Positions 43,237 to 53,208 of a stretch of 64,000 bases of DNA are shown here, one piece after another. The notes under the pieces were generated by a model that had not been told where the DNA came from, did no database searches, and worked only from the letters and a program-made list of their open reading frames with translations. Within the stretch, counting starts at the first letter, position 1, and every line of letters begins with the position of its first letter. The DNA lies in the NCBI GenBank assembly GCA_009926935.1, contig RFNZ01000001.1:1-64000 (forward strand), written 5' to 3'. Source of the DNA: Pseudomonadota bacterium. GTDB taxonomy: Bacteria > Pseudomonadota > Alphaproteobacteria > Micavibrionales > UBA1664. A program made the translations under genes and the position numbers.

Positions 43237-43255
43237 CTTTTTCTCCGTTGAATGC

Positions 43256-43282
43256 AAAAAGCCCGCCTTTTAAGTGGCGGGC
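43256..43282 (-). terminator. Intrinsic terminator of algI
   Basis: A stem GCCCGCC / GGCGGGC with an eight-base loop, followed on the minus strand by five U residues. It separates algI from the SGNH hydrolase gene, which therefore needs its own promoter or read-through. Confidence 0.8.
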
Positions 43283-43342
43283 TTTAAACGCAATTGTGGT
43301 GTTTGTGACTATATTCCTAACAGGGTTTTACGACCCTGTCAA

Positions 43343-44764
43343 TCAGAATTGGAAATACAGAAACGGCGAATAGCTCTGGAATGACAGTTTGAGCACCGAC
43401 AGGATAAACAGTGCGATCATGATCATGTGGGGTACAAACCCATGTAAGTCGCGAATTTTTGATCCCATACGTTTTTCAGCGTACGGTACTGTGAAAATTA
43501 TCAGAAGGCCCCCGACTAGAGCCAATACAGGCATCCCCGCCAGCTGCCATGAGAAGGCGTCGCTAATGCCCAGACCATTTACGCCGAACATGCCCTCATA
43601 CATACCGAGCGCTTTTTCAACGCTCGTTGCACGGAACATGACCCAGCCCATGATTACAAGGAAGAACGTAAACACAGTCGCGGCCACGCGCTTTGCCCTT
43701 GATGCCGTTGCATGCTCGTCCGGCTTCATGTTGAGTGCTTTTTCAATGGCAAGCCATGCGCCGTGCCATGCGCCCCAGATGACAAACGTCCAGTTGGCGC
43801 CATGCCACAGGCCGCCCAGCAACATCGTTAGGAAAAGATTGATATAGGTCCGTACCTTGCCCTTGCGGTTGCCTCCGAGTGGTATGTAAAGGTAATCGCG
43901 CAGCCATGTCGAAAGGCTGATGTGCCAGCGGCGCCAGAACTCGGTGATGGAGCGCGAGATATAAGGCGCATCGAAGTTTTCAGGGAATCTGAAACCCATC
44001 ATCATGGCAATACCGATGGCCATATCGCTATACGCGGTAAAATCAAAATACAGCTGTACCGTGTATGCCAGCGCACCGATCCAGGCATCTGCCGCAGTCG
44101 GGTTTGGAAGGGCAAAAGAGGCATCGGCCAGTACCGCCACGGTATCGGCAATGATGATCTTTTTTGCAAAACCCAACATGAAGCGGTACGCGCCGCGTGA
44201 AAACAGATCAAGTGAATGCGTACGCTCGACAAACTGGCTTGCTAGGTCTTTGTAGCGAAGCACCGGGCCCGCAATGAGCTGCGGGAAAAGTGATGTATAT
44301 GCCGCAAAATCCATAAAGTTGTTCGCTGGAGGTGCATCCTTGCGATAGACGTCGATGATAAAGCTGATCGATTGGAAAACATGGAATGAAATGCCAATTG
44401 GTAGAATGATATGCATGGCTTCAAACGGCCCTACCCCCATCTGCTCCAGCAAGATGTTCATGCTATCAACGCCAAAGTTGAAATACTTAAACAGCCCCAG
44501 CGCCAAAAGATTACAGACAACGCCAAACTGCAGCCATTGGCGAGACCGAACGGTCCAGTTATTGGCCACGATTCTAACTGCAACCCAGTGGTTTAAGAGC
44601 GTAATACCAAAGATGAGAGCCAGGAAGTCAACGCGCCACCACGCGTAAAAAATAAGGCTACCTATGAGGATAACAAAAGATTTGTGCCGGAACGGCACAA
44701 GATAATAGATCGCCAGAAACAGCGGCAAAAAACAAAACAAAAATATGTTTGAAGAAAAAACCAT
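43343..44764 (-). CDS. algI: Alginate O-acetyltransferase membrane protein AlgI (MBOAT)
   Basis: An inner-membrane MBOAT protein that brings acetyl groups across the membrane for AlgJ and AlgX. The 473 residues have about ten hydrophobic segments. Family signatures are VFSSNIFLFCFLPLF at the N-terminus, ITEFWRRWHISLSTWLRDYLYIPLGGNRKG and the catalytic His region LLGGLWHGANWTFVIWGAWHG. It lies between two hairpin terminators, so it is probably a single transcription unit or depends on read-through from algF. Confidence 0.95.
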   Translation of the reverse strand: MVFSSNIFLFCFLPLFLAIYYLVPFRHKSFVILIGSLIFYAWWRVDFLALIFGITLLNHWVAVRIVANNWTVRSRQWLQFGVVCNLLALGLFKYFNFGVDSMNILLEQMGVGPFEAMHIILPIGISFHVFQSISFIIDVYRKDAPPANNFMDFAAYTSLFPQLIAGPVLRYKDLASQFVERTHSLDLFSRGAYRFMLGFAKKIIIADTVAVLADASFALPNPTAADAWIGALAYTVQLYFDFTAYSDMAIGIAMMMGFRFPENFDAPYISRSITEFWRRWHISLSTWLRDYLYIPLGGNRKGKVRTYINLFLTMLLGGLWHGANWTFVIWGAWHGAWLAIEKALNMKPDEHATASRAKRVAATVFTFFLVIMGWVMFRATSVEKALGMYEGMFGVNGLGISDAFSWQLAGMPVLALVGGLLIIFTVPYAEKRMGSKIRDLHGFVPHMIMIALFILSVLKLSFQSYSPFLYFQF

Positions 44765-44786
44765 TTATCCCGCCGTTTCAGTCAAC

Positions 44787-44816
44787 AAAAAAGCCGGCCT
44801 GATTTCTCAGGCCGGC
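44787..44816 (-). terminator. Intrinsic terminator of algF
   Basis: A 10-bp stem GCCGGCCTGA / TCAGGCCGGC with a TTTC loop and a run of six U on the minus-strand RNA. It lies 12 bases after the algF stop. Confidence 0.88.
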
Positions 44817-44828
44817 ACTATATGCGTA

Positions 44829-45473
44829 TCAACGCGTTGTATTGGTGATGCTGCGGGCCCAGACCACTTTTGAGTCTGGAAGCAGCACAGCGCTGTACGA
44901 CATGCCGCGCTCAAGCGACTGCTCGCCGACATCGGCCAGTTTTGTCTCGCCTTTGTATACCGTGAAAGCCACTTTTACAGGATTGATCTGGCGCGATCCA
45001 ACTTTGCCTTTTTCGGTTGCGGCGATCACTTCTACTTTGCCATCTACCGTTTTAAGCGTAACTGCCTCATCGGAAGCAATGTTGTAGAAAAGAACCTGCG
45101 ATTTTGCGCGGTTGTCGTTGGCAGGGTCTTCAATGACCTGCAATGTTTCGCCACCCGTCCAGACCACAGTGTAGAACTTGCCTGAAACCGTGTCCTGTGA
45201 AAGCTTGATGTCGCCAAAACCGATTTCCGTTTTGCCCTCAGGAGCTACGAAATACGGGGTTACATCGCCGGGCTTTGCATACTCGCTCGATTTGCCGTTC
45301 GCGCCCACAGGCTTTGATGCCGTGTCAGAGGATGCGTTGATGTAGCGGATAAAAACCGAACCTTCAGGCGGAAGCGGGTCATAAAGACCTGCATCGGGGC
45401 CCGCTGCAAGTGCAGGTACGGCCAAAAGCGCTACGATGAACGCTTGCAGAAAGCCAAGAACTGATTTTTTCAT
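44829..45473 (-). CDS. algF: Alginate O-acetylation protein AlgF
   Basis: A periplasmic adaptor that works with AlgI, AlgJ and AlgX in acetylation. The 214-residue protein has a signal peptide (MKKSVLGFLQAFIVALLAVPALA, 1-23), then GLYDPLPPEGSVFIRYINAS, which is typical of the family, and a beta-rich remainder. I chose the ATG at 45473 (GAGG seven bases upstream); four codons more are possible. It follows algX3 by about 65 bases and is closed by a strong terminator. Confidence 0.88.
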   Translation of the reverse strand: MKKSVLGFLQAFIVALLAVPALAAGPDAGLYDPLPPEGSVFIRYINASSDTASKPVGANGKSSEYAKPGDVTPYFVAPEGKTEIGFGDIKLSQDTVSGKFYTVVWTGGETLQVIEDPANDNRAKSQVLFYNIASDEAVTLKTVDGKVEVIAATEKGKVGSRQINPVKVAFTVYKGETKLADVGEQSLERGMSYSAVLLPDSKVVWARSITNTTR

Positions 45474-45538
45474 CTTCAACCTCATTTTGTCTGTTGGTTA
45501 CTTTATCCTACTGAAAATCATGGTTTCTTTATGGAGAA

Positions 45539-46939
45539 TTAAGGGATTTTGCAAATTTTGGCGTCCACTTTGAGATCCTTACGGTCCTCCGAGGACACTT
45601 CAATATTCACTTCATCCAGGTTTTTCTTACCGTTTTTAAGCGCGAGATAGAACTCGCCGTCAGCCTTGTAGCGTGCCGAACGTGAGATTTTTGTACGGTC
45701 ACGGTCTTTCGGGAAGCGGAAGTCGACCATGAACGGCTTTTTGACCGGCTTCGAGAAATTGAGGTACAGGTAATATTTATTGCCTGTCATAGCCTCATCT
45801 TCTAGACCTTCAAAAAGCTGGGTCGTCTCGTCATCAACTTTGACGCCTTTTACATCTGCTATCGCATCCTTGCCGCAGTCGCCATACAGGCCGGGGATGG
45901 CCTGGCGAAACAGGCCCTGATGCTTATTGAGGTTATAATAACCAGGAACTTCCCAGACGATCAGTTTGGCTTTCTGGGCTTTTTTATGGTCGCTGTTCAG
46001 GTACGAAATCATAGCCGTATCAATACCACCGCCGGATACTGCCATATTCAGGATATCTGCCGAGAGTGCCTCTTTCAGGAAACCTTCGAAGTTTGAAAAT
46101 GATGGCTCCCAAGTACTGTTCGAGGTGCCCATCAGAACCACTTCCGGCTCCGGAACGTCGCCAAACAGATCGCCTTCGGCCTGCGCTTTTTCGGCGCGCT
46201 CGGTCATAAAAATATCAATACGCTCAGGGGGCTGCTTTGTATTGCAGACCTTTGCAAAGACTTTATCTGTCGTGCCGAAAAAGTCGTATGGCTCTTTTTT
46301 CGTTGTTTTGAATGTTGTTTTCTTCAGCTCGCCGTAGACAGGCATTTTTTTGACATACTCTGCCACTGCTTCTGCCGTTCTTTTGGCACCGGCTGCGTTC
46401 CAGTGGTGGTCGCGCTTATAGAAAAATGGTGTGCCCTCTGCAGGGCGCGGTACGCTTACAACATTAATGCCTGAACTGCGCATTTTCTCGATTGTCGCAA
46501 AGTAATCATCCCAAACGCTATCGACATCGGTAAAGCCATAGGCTTTCTTGTCATCCTGGTTGATGTTTGCATGGTGTATCATGCCTCGTGTGGGCACATA
46601 AACCATTACAAATTCAATCCCTTTTTGTTTGAGGGTCTCTTGCCAGTCAGCGATCATTTTGATGGCGGTGTCGTTTATATCGAGGTGCGTTTGAAGGTCG
46701 TTGCCGGTACGGAAAATCCAGCCGTCATCGCCTGCCAGAAGCTTGCGGTATGAGTCGTAACGGCCATCGTAGGTTTTATCCTCTGAGAGAGCCGGGCAGA
46801 AAATCGGGCGTATATCTTCTTTTGCCGGTACGGCTACCGTTGTTGCTGCTGAAGGCGCCTGCGCAAAGGAGGGCATTACCGCTGCAACCATCGCAGATGC
46901 CAAAAAGAGAGATAGCTGGCTTAGGGTACGTATTTTCAT
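45539..46939 (-). CDS. algX: AlgX-like periplasmic alginate O-acetyltransferase, copy 3
   Basis: The third paralogue. It has a signal peptide (about 1-27), FYKRDHHWNAAGA (Asp177/His179), MGTSNS (Ser273), WEVPGYYNLN and a C-terminal binding-module-like region. It is 466 residues, start at 46939. It follows algJ by four bases, so the two are cotranscribed, and it is followed by algF. As it sits next to AlgJ and AlgF it may be the ancestral copy. Confidence 0.88.
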   Translation of the reverse strand: MKIRTLSQLSLFLASAMVAAVMPSFAQAPSAATTVAVPAKEDIRPIFCPALSEDKTYDGRYDSYRKLLAGDDGWIFRTGNDLQTHLDINDTAIKMIADWQETLKQKGIEFVMVYVPTRGMIHHANINQDDKKAYGFTDVDSVWDDYFATIEKMRSSGINVVSVPRPAEGTPFFYKRDHHWNAAGAKRTAEAVAEYVKKMPVYGELKKTTFKTTKKEPYDFFGTTDKVFAKVCNTKQPPERIDIFMTERAEKAQAEGDLFGDVPEPEVVLMGTSNSTWEPSFSNFEGFLKEALSADILNMAVSGGGIDTAMISYLNSDHKKAQKAKLIVWEVPGYYNLNKHQGLFRQAIPGLYGDCGKDAIADVKGVKVDDETTQLFEGLEDEAMTGNKYYLYLNFSKPVKKPFMVDFRFPKDRDRTKISRSARYKADGEFYLALKNGKKNLDEVNIEVSSEDRKDLKVDAKICKIP

Positions 46940-46943
46940 GATC

Positions 46944-48047
46944 TTACTTGTCTCCGTTAAGTTCCAAATCATATTTCACGGGCAAAAAGCGTTCGGGAAT
47001 TTCCCACACTAAAAGCTTTGGCGGTGTCTTTTTAAAGGCGGCATCTTGGAGATATTGCTTCATTGTCTCAAAGGGGCCTTTGCCTTCATCGGCTGCATTC
47101 AGCACTTCGGTACCAAATACCTCTTTCAGAAATCCCGCAAAACCCCATTTCGTGTTGGCGCTGTAGCTTGTGCCGACTAGGGTAATCGGTATCTCCGAAT
47201 CTCCAAAGAGATCATCAGTCGCGCTGCCACCCGCGGTCATGGGGGCCTCTACAGACACTTCTTTGATGCTGTCTCTTTCTAAGCCAAAATCTTCTGCCGA
47301 CCTGCCAAGAGGCACATAGCGCATGAGATCGCCGTCATGTGGGAAAATCTCGCCGAAATCAACTACATAATTGGTTTTCTTCTCTATAAGGCCTGGGTAT
47401 GCTTCGTTTGCGGCATTGGCTACAAGCCGCGCCGCCATGCGTGCGCCGGCCAAGGACCAGTGCGTGTCCGTTTTAAGAAATAATTTGTAATCCTCGTTTT
47501 TCTTTTCGTTCATCAGCCAGAGTATGTCGGTGACCGGTATTTTTGCTTCTTTCATCTCTTTTCTGAAGATGTTGTAGTTATTCTCGTTGTAGGCGGGGTA
47601 TTTGTAACGGCCTAGTTTGTCCTGATAAACCCTTGCCTTTGCAGGAATAAGCGCAATAACGAGTTTGACGCCGTGGGCATTCAAAATGCCATTTACTTCT
47701 TTTACAAAGTCGACCTTGGTCATTAGCTGTTTACGAGCCCCGGGATACTGCATGAACTCTTCATTGGTAAACAGCCAGCCATCATCCCCAATCAAAACGC
47801 CGGGTTTTCCATCCTTAAAGACCGCATAGTTGATCAGGCCCCAAAAATGTGTGCCCTGTTCTTTAACGGGAACGGCCTCATCCAGCTTTCTTTCGAATGC
47901 CAGCGACCAGCGGCCTTCTATGACGTTCCAGAAGCGCGGCTGCTCGATTTTATCGCGAATTGACCAAATGGAGCCCATCGCCATTAAAAAGGTGCTCGCG
48001 AGGAACACGATCATAAAGAGAGCTGCGTACACACTTTTATTTTCCAT
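46944..48047 (-). CDS. algJ: Alginate O-acetyltransferase AlgJ
   Basis: A periplasmic SGNH acetyltransferase with an N-terminal membrane anchor (about 7-27). Catalytic motifs are KTDTHWSLAGA (Asp194/His196) and VGTSYS (Ser294), and it ends with a conserved WEIPERFLP. At 367 residues it is near the usual AlgJ length. It is first gene of the algJ-algX3-algF unit and divergent from algD. The 161-base region between them (48048-48208) is AT-rich, with an ATGCCTG / CAGGCAT inverted pair near its ends but no promoter I can assign firmly. Confidence 0.9.
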   Translation of the reverse strand: MENKSVYAALFMIVFLASTFLMAMGSIWSIRDKIEQPRFWNVIEGRWSLAFERKLDEAVPVKEQGTHFWGLINYAVFKDGKPGVLIGDDGWLFTNEEFMQYPGARKQLMTKVDFVKEVNGILNAHGVKLVIALIPAKARVYQDKLGRYKYPAYNENNYNIFRKEMKEAKIPVTDILWLMNEKKNEDYKLFLKTDTHWSLAGARMAARLVANAANEAYPGLIEKKTNYVVDFGEIFPHDGDLMRYVPLGRSAEDFGLERDSIKEVSVEAPMTAGGSATDDLFGDSEIPITLVGTSYSANTKWGFAGFLKEVFGTEVLNAADEGKGPFETMKQYLQDAAFKKTPPKLLVWEIPERFLPVKYDLELNGDK

Positions 48048-48208
48048 GCTTCTTATGCCTGCCTTAATTTCTTCATGCGATTGGTAGATAGTTAATTTAG
48101 TTGGGGCAATAAATCATTTTTTCGTTGCATTGCAATAGATATTTTTTTACATATAGCATCAAATCAGGCATAAATGTTGTTTTTTACAGAAGAAAGATAG
48201 GGAAACCA

Positions 48209-49524
48209 ATGAAGATCAGCGTATTCGGTATCGGTTATGTGGGGGCAGTTGCTGCCGCGTGTCTCGTTGAGACAGGGCATGAGGTGATAGCCTGCGATAC
48301 CTCGGAGGTTAAGGTCAAATGCATACAGGAAGGACGCTCACCTATCGTTGAAAAGGACCTGCCTGAACTTATTGCCAAAGCTGTCAAAGCAGGCAAGCTG
48401 ACCGCAACAACCGACTACGTTCGGGCCATCCAGGAAACCGATATGTCGCTCATCTGCGTCGGGACCCCTAGCCGCAAGGACGGATCTCTCAATCTTGATT
48501 ACGTTGTAGCCCTTTGCGAACAGATTGGCTCTGTCATCAAAAACAAGCCCGGCTTCCATATCGTCGTTAACCGTTCGACTGTCGTGCCCGGTACCATCAT
48601 GAACGTGATCAGACCGGCGATTGAAAAGACATCGGGCAAAAAAGCTGGCGTTGATTTCGGCCTCGGCAACAACCCAGAATTCCTGCGCGAGAGCACGGCT
48701 GTTGAAGACTATTTTAAACCAACGCAAATCGTCGTTGGCGCCACTGACCAAAAAGCCGCGGACGCCATTATGTCGATTTACGACGGCATTGAGGCCACAC
48801 GCGTTATATGCGATGTAACGGTGCCGAAGGCGTTAAGTACGTCAGTAACGCCTGGCGCGCCAACAAGGTTACGTTCGGTAACGAGATGGGTAACATCCTC
48901 AAAGAACACGGCGTTGATAGCCACAAGGTCATGAATATTTTCTTCAATGACAAAATCAACCTCGGTAAGCAGTTCCTCCTGCCCGGCTTTGCTTTTGGCG
49001 GTTCATGCCTGCCTAAGGATGTACGCGCCATCCGCGCTTCAGCCAACGACAAGGGCCTCAAGACGCCTTTGTTCGACAGCCTTTTGACTGCCAATGAACT
49101 GCAAATCCAGCGCGGTCTTAAGCTTGTCAAAGAAACGGGCCGTAAAAAAATCGGACTTCTCGGGATCAGCTTTAAGGCTGGTACAGACGATCTGCGCGAG
49201 AGCCCGCTTGTTGCACTGGCCAATATGATCCTTGATGCGGGCCTCGAACTTACCATCTATGACCCATGCGTCTATGAAGCGACACAGTTTGAAGGCGCCA
49301 ACCAGAAATACATCAAGGAAGAAATTCCACACATTCATAAGTGCCTTGTTGCCACTGCCGATGAGCTTCTTTCAAAGGCAGAGGTGTTTGTTATTGGCAA
49401 CGGTACAAAAGAGTTTGCCCAAATTCTTGCCAAAGCCGATGCCACCAAGCCGATTATTGATCTTGTCCGCCTCAATGCGACCGAGATCGAGAACCGCGCA
49501 TCTTACGCAGGGATCTGCTGGTAA
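48209..49524 (+). pseudogene. algD: GDP-mannose 6-dehydrogenase AlgD, interrupted by a -1 frameshift
   Basis: AlgD commits GDP-mannose to GDP-mannuronate. The first part (from ATG 48209 with AGGGA upstream) has the NAD site ISVFGIGYVGAVAAACL and NNPEFLRESTAVEDY. The second part has AWRANKVTFGNEMGNILKEHG, the catalytic Cys in FAFGGSCLPKDVRA and LGISFKAGTDDLRESP, and ends ICW like Pseudomonas AlgD. The two halves are in different frames. After ...CDVTV the reading shifts by one base at about 48822-48823, consistent with a single missing base (GT-GCC). Uncorrected, the first frame stops at 48934. This may be a sequencing error, a recent mutation or, less likely, programmed frameshifting. Alg8 overlaps the stop by one base (TAATG). 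Confidence 0.88.
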
Positions 49525-51101
49525 TGGAACTGATCAGAAAAACGCTTTTGTCACTGCCATTACTGCCTGCTCCTGCGGGTTGGATCGGCTTTGCATTGTA
49601 TACGCTGGCACTTGCGTTTTTCTGGTATGCCCTGCCGCCTTTACAGCTGGATGATCCCGCACAGGTTGCTGTCGTAACCGTTGGTGCGCTTGCCATGTGG
49701 CGTTATGGCTGGGGCTTGCTCAACTTTCTGCGTTCGGTCTTTTACAACAAAGTTGTTTTCCCAAGATGGCGCGCCAAGGTAGAAGCCCATACGGAAGAAC
49801 TCCTTCCATCCAAAATCTATCTCCTTATTACGACCTATCGCGTTAAGGCCGAGACCTCGCTTCAAACCATCCATGCCGCGGTTGTGGAGGCCATTGCCTG
49901 CGGTGTGCCGGTTACGATCGTGGCTTCGATTGTCGAGTATGCGGACGAGCTGCTTTACAAAAAAATATTCACCGACCTCAATCCGCCAGCTCACATCGTG
50001 CTTAAAATCGTGCGTATTCCCGGAACAGGAAAACGCGATGCCTTGGCGCAAGGGTTTAAAAGTATTTCCCGCGATAACCCTCCTGCTGATTCCGTAGTTG
50101 CCGTTATTGACGGCGATTCAATGCTTACGCCGGGTACGCTTCGTAAATGCACGCCTTTCTTTGCCCTGCACCCAGAACTTGGCGCGCTTACGACCGATGA
50201 AATATGCAGCATGCCTACGGGCTCCATGCTCATGCAGGAGTGGTTCGGCCTGCGTTTTGCACAGCGGCATATACAAATGTCATCGCTTTCTCTTTCCCGT
50301 CGCGTTCTTACGCTCACTGGGCGTATGTCGATGTTTAGGTCTGATGTTATTGTTCATCCCGATTTTATTGACCATGTCACCAATGACTTTCTGGATCACT
50401 GGCGACTTGGTCGTTTTCGCTTTCTGACGGGTGATGACAAATCGAGCCTCTACTGGGTTTTGAAGCAGGGCCTTCAGCAGATTTACGTGCCTGATGTACG
50501 GATCGTTACAATGGAAGAGCCCGTGACAGGCAATTTCTTTGTCGACTCCACAAAGCTGATGTTCCGCTGGTTTGGAAACCAGTTGCGCACAAATGCCCGT
50601 ATTGTCGCTCTTGGCCCCAACCGCATGCCTTTCTTTGTATGGTGGTCTGCCATTGACCAGCGCTTATCCATGTGGACAACTTTAGCTGGGCCTACGTTTG
50701 CAACCATGATTGGCTTGCAGGCAGGTATCCTGCCTGTACTCTACTATATTGCATGGGTTGGTTTTACGCGGTGGATCCTCAGTGTTACTCTGCTGGCATC
50801 CCGCCCTCGCGTAAGCTGGCTTTACCCGTTTCTGCTTTATTACAGCCAGGTATATGGCTCCATCATGAAAACCTATGTCATGTTCAGGCTCGATCGCCAG
50901 TCGTGGACCCGCCAGAAAACAAAACTCAACCGTGGACTCAGTTTCTGGCAAGAGGCGTGGGTCAACTACTCGTCCACCTTTGTACATGCAGTCGCACTCA
51001 TCTCTTTCATTGCCGCCATTGGCTGGTTTACCCACACGCTGGGCCTGCCTCAAGCCGCTTTTTGCGAAGTGTTTGGCTGCTCAATCCGTCTTTTCTTTTA
51101 G
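49524..51101 (+). CDS. alg8: Alginate polymerase catalytic subunit Alg8 (GT2)
   Basis: A family 2 glycosyltransferase embedded in the inner membrane that adds mannuronate from GDP-mannuronate. The 525-residue protein has N-terminal hydrophobic segments (about 18-36 and 46-65), a cytoplasmic domain with IDGDSMLTPGTL (the metal-binding Asp pair), MQEWFGLRFAQRHIQMSS and TGDDKSSLYWVL, and several C-terminal membrane helices. Translation is coupled to algD (TAATG). It overlaps the convergent RTX gene by four bases. Its partner Alg44 is 16 kb away. Confidence 0.93.
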   Translation: MELIRKTLLSLPLLPAPAGWIGFALYTLALAFFWYALPPLQLDDPAQVAVVTVGALAMWRYGWGLLNFLRSVFYNKVVFPRWRAKVEAHTEELLPSKIYLLITTYRVKAETSLQTIHAAVVEAIACGVPVTIVASIVEYADELLYKKIFTDLNPPAHIVLKIVRIPGTGKRDALAQGFKSISRDNPPADSVVAVIDGDSMLTPGTLRKCTPFFALHPELGALTTDEICSMPTGSMLMQEWFGLRFAQRHIQMSSLSLSRRVLTLTGRMSMFRSDVIVHPDFIDHVTNDFLDHWRLGRFRFLTGDDKSSLYWVLKQGLQQIYVPDVRIVTMEEPVTGNFFVDSTKLMFRWFGNQLRTNARIVALGPNRMPFFVWWSAIDQRLSMWTTLAGPTFATMIGLQAGILPVLYYIAWVGFTRWILSVTLLASRPRVSWLYPFLLYYSQVYGSIMKTYVMFRLDRQSWTRQKTKLNRGLSFWQEAWVNYSSTFVHAVALISFIAAIGWFTHTLGLPQAAFCEVFGCSIRLFF

Positions 51102-53002
51102 ACTTCGAGAGTCCTTAAAAGATCCGGTGCCAGTACGCCTTCGAACAAGGCGACGGTCCGGGCAGCATCCACACCGCCCGAACCGTCCCTGTCGAACAAC
51201 AAAGCCGTGGACCCACTCTGTTGCTTCAACTGCAGGAACCCGCCCGACATTGCGCTATCGGTGGTGAGGGCACCGAGACCATTGGCATCAAAAAGTGCCG
51301 TTAGGTCTAATGTATCGGCGGTTTCCAGCATCGTTGAAAATCCACGGACGGTGTCGCCAAACTGCGATACGTCCGTATAAAAAAGCGTTTCGATTGTTTC
51401 GTCCATGACATGCAAATTCTGCCCTTTGCCACCTGAGACATGCGAACCGTCATCGAAAACGAAATTATCGGCTGTAAATTTTGCTACTGTCGTGTTCTTG
51501 AAGAACAGTGTCTCGGTAGAAGAGAGCTGTAGTTTTACATCCTTGCTGCTTTGAACCAGCTTCAGGTCTGCAAACGATTTTACCGTATCGTAGCCAACAA
51601 GCTTGATGACATCTCCGCCTGCACCGCCCTGGAAATCATAGATACGGTCGTTGGCATCTCCTTTTTCCATGACGAAAGTATCGCGCCCGAGGCCACCCCA
51701 GAGAAGGTCCTTGCCTGCACCGCCTATAATGGTGTCATTGCCGTCGCCTCCACTAATCGTATCGGCACCATTACCGCCAATAAGCAAGTCGTTACCGCCC
51801 ATGCCGTAGAGTTTCGAACCACCGTCTTTACCCTGCAAAATATCGTTCTTTGAACCGCCCTGCGCAAAGCCGAACAGCGTTGTATTGAGGTCGATATTGG
51901 TCGATGCGTGGGATGTGCCACCAGGGCTTACCAATGACCAGCTTTCAAGGCCATCTTTATATACGGCGCGGTCCACGATCACGAAATTCCCGTAGTCATC
52001 AGAGCCATGATAGTTGATGTCGCGATTGGTCATGGCGACATGAACCGTGTTTCCAATTTCTGCATTCCAGCTTGAAAAGAGCACGGCGTGGCGGACATCT
52101 GTGATCGTCAGGTTTTGGTAGGTGCTATGCGTGCTGCCTGCGATGTGAATGCCATAGCCATTTGCATCGTCCTTGTTGTGTGCGCCCTGCACCGTGAGTC
52201 CGTTAACGTTAGCCTCCAGTGCATTGCGCATTTCAAGTGCGGTCGATGCGGCGTTGATCACCTTCAAGTTGCTGATCTGCGCGCCCGTTGTGTAATTCAT
52301 CACAACGGCATCTGCACCGTTGAAGACTGCTTTGGTGTTCGTAAAATTATTGGCATCCGGCGTACCTAAATTGTATGTGACCGTAAGATCGCGCAGTGCC
52401 ACATCATCGAGCATGTTTAGGCGTTCAACCTTAGTTTCAAGACCGGCTGCCATATCGTAAGCAACGGCATGTTTGAGGGTTACCGTGTTGCCTTCGATTT
52501 TTACGATTTGCGACATGCTTTCGCGCAAGGGGTTCTCTTTAAGGGCCGGGTCGCCGATGATGTTCGGGTGGTTAGCTTTCAGAAAAGCCAAGTCGTTGCT
52601 TTGCGAAACGCGGATGACATCGCCCACTTTCAGGCCGGTTGCGTTTTGAACCGTTATGGTATGGCTGCCGCGGCTGACATCAACGCTTAGAGTTGAAGCA
52701 TAGCTTCTATCAACTCCGCCCTGAAACGAGATACCTTCCTTGCCTACGCTGTCGGCGAGCATGATTGTTGTCTTGCCTGTTGCGTCGCCGCGCAGGGTTA
52801 TGCCATCGCGCTTGACTGAAAGGGTCTGGGTTATCGTGTGGGTTCCGGCTGCAAACTGGATGGTGGCACCGTAAGAAGCCGTGTTGATAATGGCTTGAAT
52901 TTCTGCCGTCGTGGCGCCCGTTGAGACCTTGTAGAGATTGGTCAGGGAGTCAAAAGTAATCTTATTGCCAACCGTGAGGCTGGCAGCCAAATTCGTCATC
53001 AT
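51098..53002 (-). CDS. Secreted RTX parallel beta-helix protein, candidate alginate-modifying enzyme (smaller copy)
   Basis: A 634-residue protein. Residues about 25-370 form a right-handed beta-helix with a pectin-lyase-like fold (ATIQFAAGTHTITQTL, ALEMRNALEANVNGLTVQGAHNK, TDVRHAVLFSSWNAEIG, DINYHGSDDYGN). Residues about 385-450 carry Ca-binding RTX nonapeptides (GMGGNDLLIGGNGADTISGGDGNDTI). The C-terminus (LLRTLEV) fits a type I secretion signal. Azotobacter AlgE epimerases combine the same folds, but the DPHE active-site motif of that family is not visible. It may be an epimerase-like or lyase-like enzyme. Start chosen at the ATG pair 53002/52999. Paralogue of the next gene. Confidence 0.75.
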   Translation of the reverse strand: MMTNLAASLTVGNKITFDSLTNLYKVSTGATTAEIQAIINTASYGATIQFAAGTHTITQTLSVKRDGITLRGDATGKTTIMLADSVGKEGISFQGGVDRSYASTLSVDVSRGSHTITVQNATGLKVGDVIRVSQSNDLAFLKANHPNIIGDPALKENPLRESMSQIVKIEGNTVTLKHAVAYDMAAGLETKVERLNMLDDVALRDLTVTYNLGTPDANNFTNTKAVFNGADAVVMNYTTGAQISNLKVINAASTALEMRNALEANVNGLTVQGAHNKDDANGYGIHIAGSTHSTYQNLTITDVRHAVLFSSWNAEIGNTVHVAMTNRDINYHGSDDYGNFVIVDRAVYKDGLESWSLVSPGGTSHASTNIDLNTTLFGFAQGGSKNDILQGKDGGSKLYGMGGNDLLIGGNGADTISGGDGNDTIIGGAGKDLLWGGLGRDTFVMEKGDANDRIYDFQGGAGGDVIKLVGYDTVKSFADLKLVQSSKDVKLQLSSTETLFFKNTTVAKFTADNFVFDDGSHVSGGKGQNLHVMDETIETLFYTDVSQFGDTVRGFSTMLETADTLDLTALFDANGLGALTTDSAMSGGFLQLKQQSGSTALLFDRDGSGGVDAARTVALFEGVLAPDLLRTLEV

Positions 53003-53208
53003 GTGAAACACCCACTCTGTAAGTTTTTTATGCGGCTTTGTGCCGTCGTCTATATTATGGTAAATTTTTGTTAGGGGAGTCCTAAGAATTCCACAAATTT
53101 TAGATGAGTTTTCGGAGAAATAATGGAATCAAAATGGCTGTTTTCAGCCATTTTTGCTGATGAGAGCTTTCAATCATCAGACTCTCATTAAAAAAAATGA
53201 AAAATATT

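Noticed and set aside
48048-48208. AlgU-type promoter upstream of algD
   Set aside because: No GAACTT-N16-TCTGA-like sequence is visible in the AT-rich region between algJ and algD.
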